Both the position numbers and the translations under genes were made by a program. Positions 6,002 to 7,440 of a DNA stretch of 7,440 nucleotides are shown here, one piece after another. Source of the DNA: an uncultured Burkholderiaceae bacterium (GTDB lineage: Bacteria > Pseudomonadota > Gammaproteobacteria > Burkholderiales > Burkholderiaceae); the NCBI GenBank assembly GCA_937871985.1, contig CALMPB010000465.1, positions 1-7,440 of the forward strand. Direction: 5' to 3'. The notes below the pieces were generated by a model. It was given only the letters and a program-made list of their open reading frames with translations, searched no databases and was not told the DNA's origin. Each line of letters starts with the position of its first letter. Position 1 is the first letter of the stretch.

Positions 6002-6202
6002 ATGATTCGATCGGCAGAAGAATTCGGCGCAGCGGTTGCACAGGCGCGCAAGACTCTGGGGCTGACCCAGCGCGAACTGGCGCTTGCCATCAATAGCGGC
6101 GAACGTTTCATTGTCGACCTTGAGGCAGGCAAGCCCACGGCGCAGCTTGGCAAGGCCCTGGCGGCCGCCCACGCTGTCGGGCTGCGTCTGACGCTGGGCT
6201 GA
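6002..6202 (+). CDS. hipB: HipB-type antitoxin, Y4mF family XRE regulator (second hipBA pair)
   Basis: A 66-aa protein that is almost entirely one helix-turn-helix domain: EEFGAAVAQARKTLGLTQRE (6-25), then LALAINSGERFIVDLEAGKPTAQLGKAL, closing AHAVGLRLTLG. The phrase FIVDLEAGKPTAQLGK is characteristic of Y4mF-type antitoxins paired with HipA toxins. It probably binds HipA and represses its own promoter. The start at 6002 was chosen because the domain begins there at the normal family length. The frame is open upstream to 5789, but that would translate the three operator palindromes and adds no recognisable domain. The ribosome-binding site is weak (AAGAAG at 5995-6000, inside site 3), so a repressor on site 3 would also occlude it at the DNA level. 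The stop is 3 nt before hipA. Confidence 0.88.
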   Translation: MIRSAEEFGAAVAQARKTLGLTQRELALAINSGERFIVDLEAGKPTAQLGKALAAAHAVGLRLTLG

Positions 6203-6205
6203 TCG

Positions 6206-7408
6206 ATGCTGCTGCCTGTCCACTATTGCAATCGACCCGTCGCGACGATTCTGGCTGATGCTGATGACGTGCAGCTCAGCTACGATGCGAACTGGCTGAC
6301 CGCACCCGATCGCTTTCCGGTCTCGCTCACCATGCCGCTTGGCGATGCGCATTATGACGCCGCCACGATCCTGCCCTGGCTGATGAATCTGCTGCCCGAA
6401 GGCGAACCCCTGCGGGCAATGACACGTGTGCTGGGTGTCTCGGTGGAAGACGTGCTCGGCCTTATCACGGAGACCGGCAGCGATCTTGCCGGCGCTCTCT
6501 CCATTGGCTCCGCGGAACAGAAGGGATCGCCTGCCTATCGCGTCATTCCGGATGCCGCCGCGCTGGAACGCATCATTACCGACCTGCCGGCGCGCCCCTT
6601 TCTCGTCGGCGAAGATGGTGTCTCGATGAGCCTGGCCGGAGCGCAGGACAAACTGCCGGTCGCCTTGCGCGGGGATCAGCTGGCTATTCCGGTCAATGGC
6701 GCGCCCTCCACACACATATTGAAGCCTGACAATCCTCGTCTACCCGATAGCGTTCAGAATGAAGCACTGTGCATGGTTCTCGCGCGCCGCATCGGATTAC
6801 CGACCGCGCCTGTCACCACGGGCAGGGCCGGCGAGCGCTCCTATCTGCTGGTGACGCGCTATGATCGTGAGATCGGCGAATATGACGTCCGGCGCATCCA
6901 TCAGGAAGATTTCTGTCAGGCCCTGGGCCGGGTGCCGGCAGCTAAATACGAGTTCAATTGGACTGGACGACATGGGCCATCGGTGGCGGATATGTTCGCA
7001 CTGGTACGCCAGCACATGACCGCCCGCGATATCACCCGGCTTCTCGATGCCGTGATTTTCAACATTGCGATCGGCAATGTGGATTCGCACGCCAAGAATT
7101 ACTCCATTCTTCTGCCTGCTGAAGGCCCGAGCCTCGCACCGCTTTATGATCTGATGTCCGGCCTGGCTTGGGACGGGATCACGCAAAACCACGCCCAGGC
7201 CATCGGTGGCCAGCGCCGCGGACGACATGTTTATGGACGCCATTGGCAGCGCATGGCTGACGCCTGCGGCCTCGCCGCAAAAGCGACGGTTCGCCGTGTT
7301 GGCGATGTCACGAAACGGCTGCTGCGCGAGTTGCCCGCCGCGACCGAAGAGGTCGCAAACATGCCAGCAGGTTCTGGACTGCCCACGATGACTGGTCCGG
7401 TTGCGTAG
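6206..7408 (+). CDS. hipA: HipA-family serine/threonine kinase toxin (second hipBA pair)
   Basis: A 400-aa kinase toxin closer to the canonical HipA form than the first copy. The N-subdomain includes LPWLMNLLPEGEPLR (56-70) and SDLAGALSIG (92-101). The kinase core has MSLAGAQDKLPV (141-152) with S142 in the regulatory phospho-loop, Lys173 in THILKP, Glu186, VTRYDR (216-221), the classic RIHQEDFCQALG (230-241), catalytic Asp293 in GNVDSHAKN with N298, and metal-binding Asp315 in LAPLYD. All residues expected for an active kinase are present. The gene begins 3 nt after the hipB stop with no strong ribosome-binding site of its own, so it is probably translationally coupled. The C-terminal 25 residues (PAATEEVANMPAGSG onward) are low-complexity and look disordered. 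The cellular target cannot be told from sequence. Confidence 0.94.
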   Translation: MLLPVHYCNRPVATILADADDVQLSYDANWLTAPDRFPVSLTMPLGDAHYDAATILPWLMNLLPEGEPLRAMTRVLGVSVEDVLGLITETGSDLAGALSIGSAEQKGSPAYRVIPDAAALERIITDLPARPFLVGEDGVSMSLAGAQDKLPVALRGDQLAIPVNGAPSTHILKPDNPRLPDSVQNEALCMVLARRIGLPTAPVTTGRAGERSYLLVTRYDREIGEYDVRRIHQEDFCQALGRVPAAKYEFNWTGRHGPSVADMFALVRQHMTARDITRLLDAVIFNIAIGNVDSHAKNYSILLPAEGPSLAPLYDLMSGLAWDGITQNHAQAIGGQRRGRHVYGRHWQRMADACGLAAKATVRRVGDVTKRLLRELPAATEEVANMPAGSGLPTMTGPVA

Positions 7409-7440
7409 TTAGTTGATGCGGGCTTCCGATGCCAGCCTGG

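Noticed and set aside
5768..6715. 315-aa minus-strand open frame across the divergent region and hipA2
   Set aside because: It is antisense to well-supported hipB and hipA coding sequence, overlaps the recombinase start, and its translation has no recognisable motif.
7409..7440. Sequence after hipA2
   Set aside because: It is too short to assign. No terminator hairpin or gene start can be supported.

Overview
The window looks like an accessory region of an alphaproteobacterial chromosome, most likely a sphingomonad. That assignment is inference: it rests on high GC, an alphaproteobacterial-type initiator tRNA, and the style of the RlpA, IS3-family and HipB/HipA proteins. No species can be named from the sequence alone.

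Layout, left to right. (1) The 3' 54 nt of an initiator tRNA-Met (CAT) enter from the left edge. (2) A short RlpA-type lipoprotein gene (septal-ring lytic transglycosylase family) lies on the minus strand at 102-740. (3) An IS3-family (IS407-like) insertion sequence spans about 868-1945. Its orfA and its -1 frameshift site are intact, but orfB has lost an internal block including the middle catalytic Asp and carries a second frameshift, so the element is dead. A perfect 32-bp palindrome lies in orfB and the right terminal repeat is doubled. (4) A first hipBA toxin-antitoxin operon lies at 2158-3791, preceded by an array of TTCCGC/GCGGAA operator-like repeats. (5) A 661-aa minus-strand protein (3799-5784) has a helix-turn-helix-like N-terminus and a divergent tyrosine-recombinase catalytic domain. 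(6) A second, different hipBA operon (Y4mF-type HipB of 66 aa plus HipA of 400 aa) lies at 6002-7408.

How it fits together. The recombinase gene is tail-to-tail with the first hipA (7 nt apart) and head-to-head with the second hipB. The shared 217-bp divergent region holds three near-identical 20-bp palindromic sites whose starts are exactly 50 bp apart (5881, 5931, 5981). A fourth copy (16 of 18 positions) lies about 5 kb away at 824-841, beside the rlpA start. Either the second HipB controls both its own operon and the recombinase gene (and perhaps rlpA), or the palindromes are DNA sites for the recombinase itself. Two kinase toxin-antitoxin pairs bracketing an unusual recombinase, with a phased palindrome array between them, is the most interesting feature of the window. 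The arrangement is seen directly; that it is one functional mobile or addiction unit is inference.
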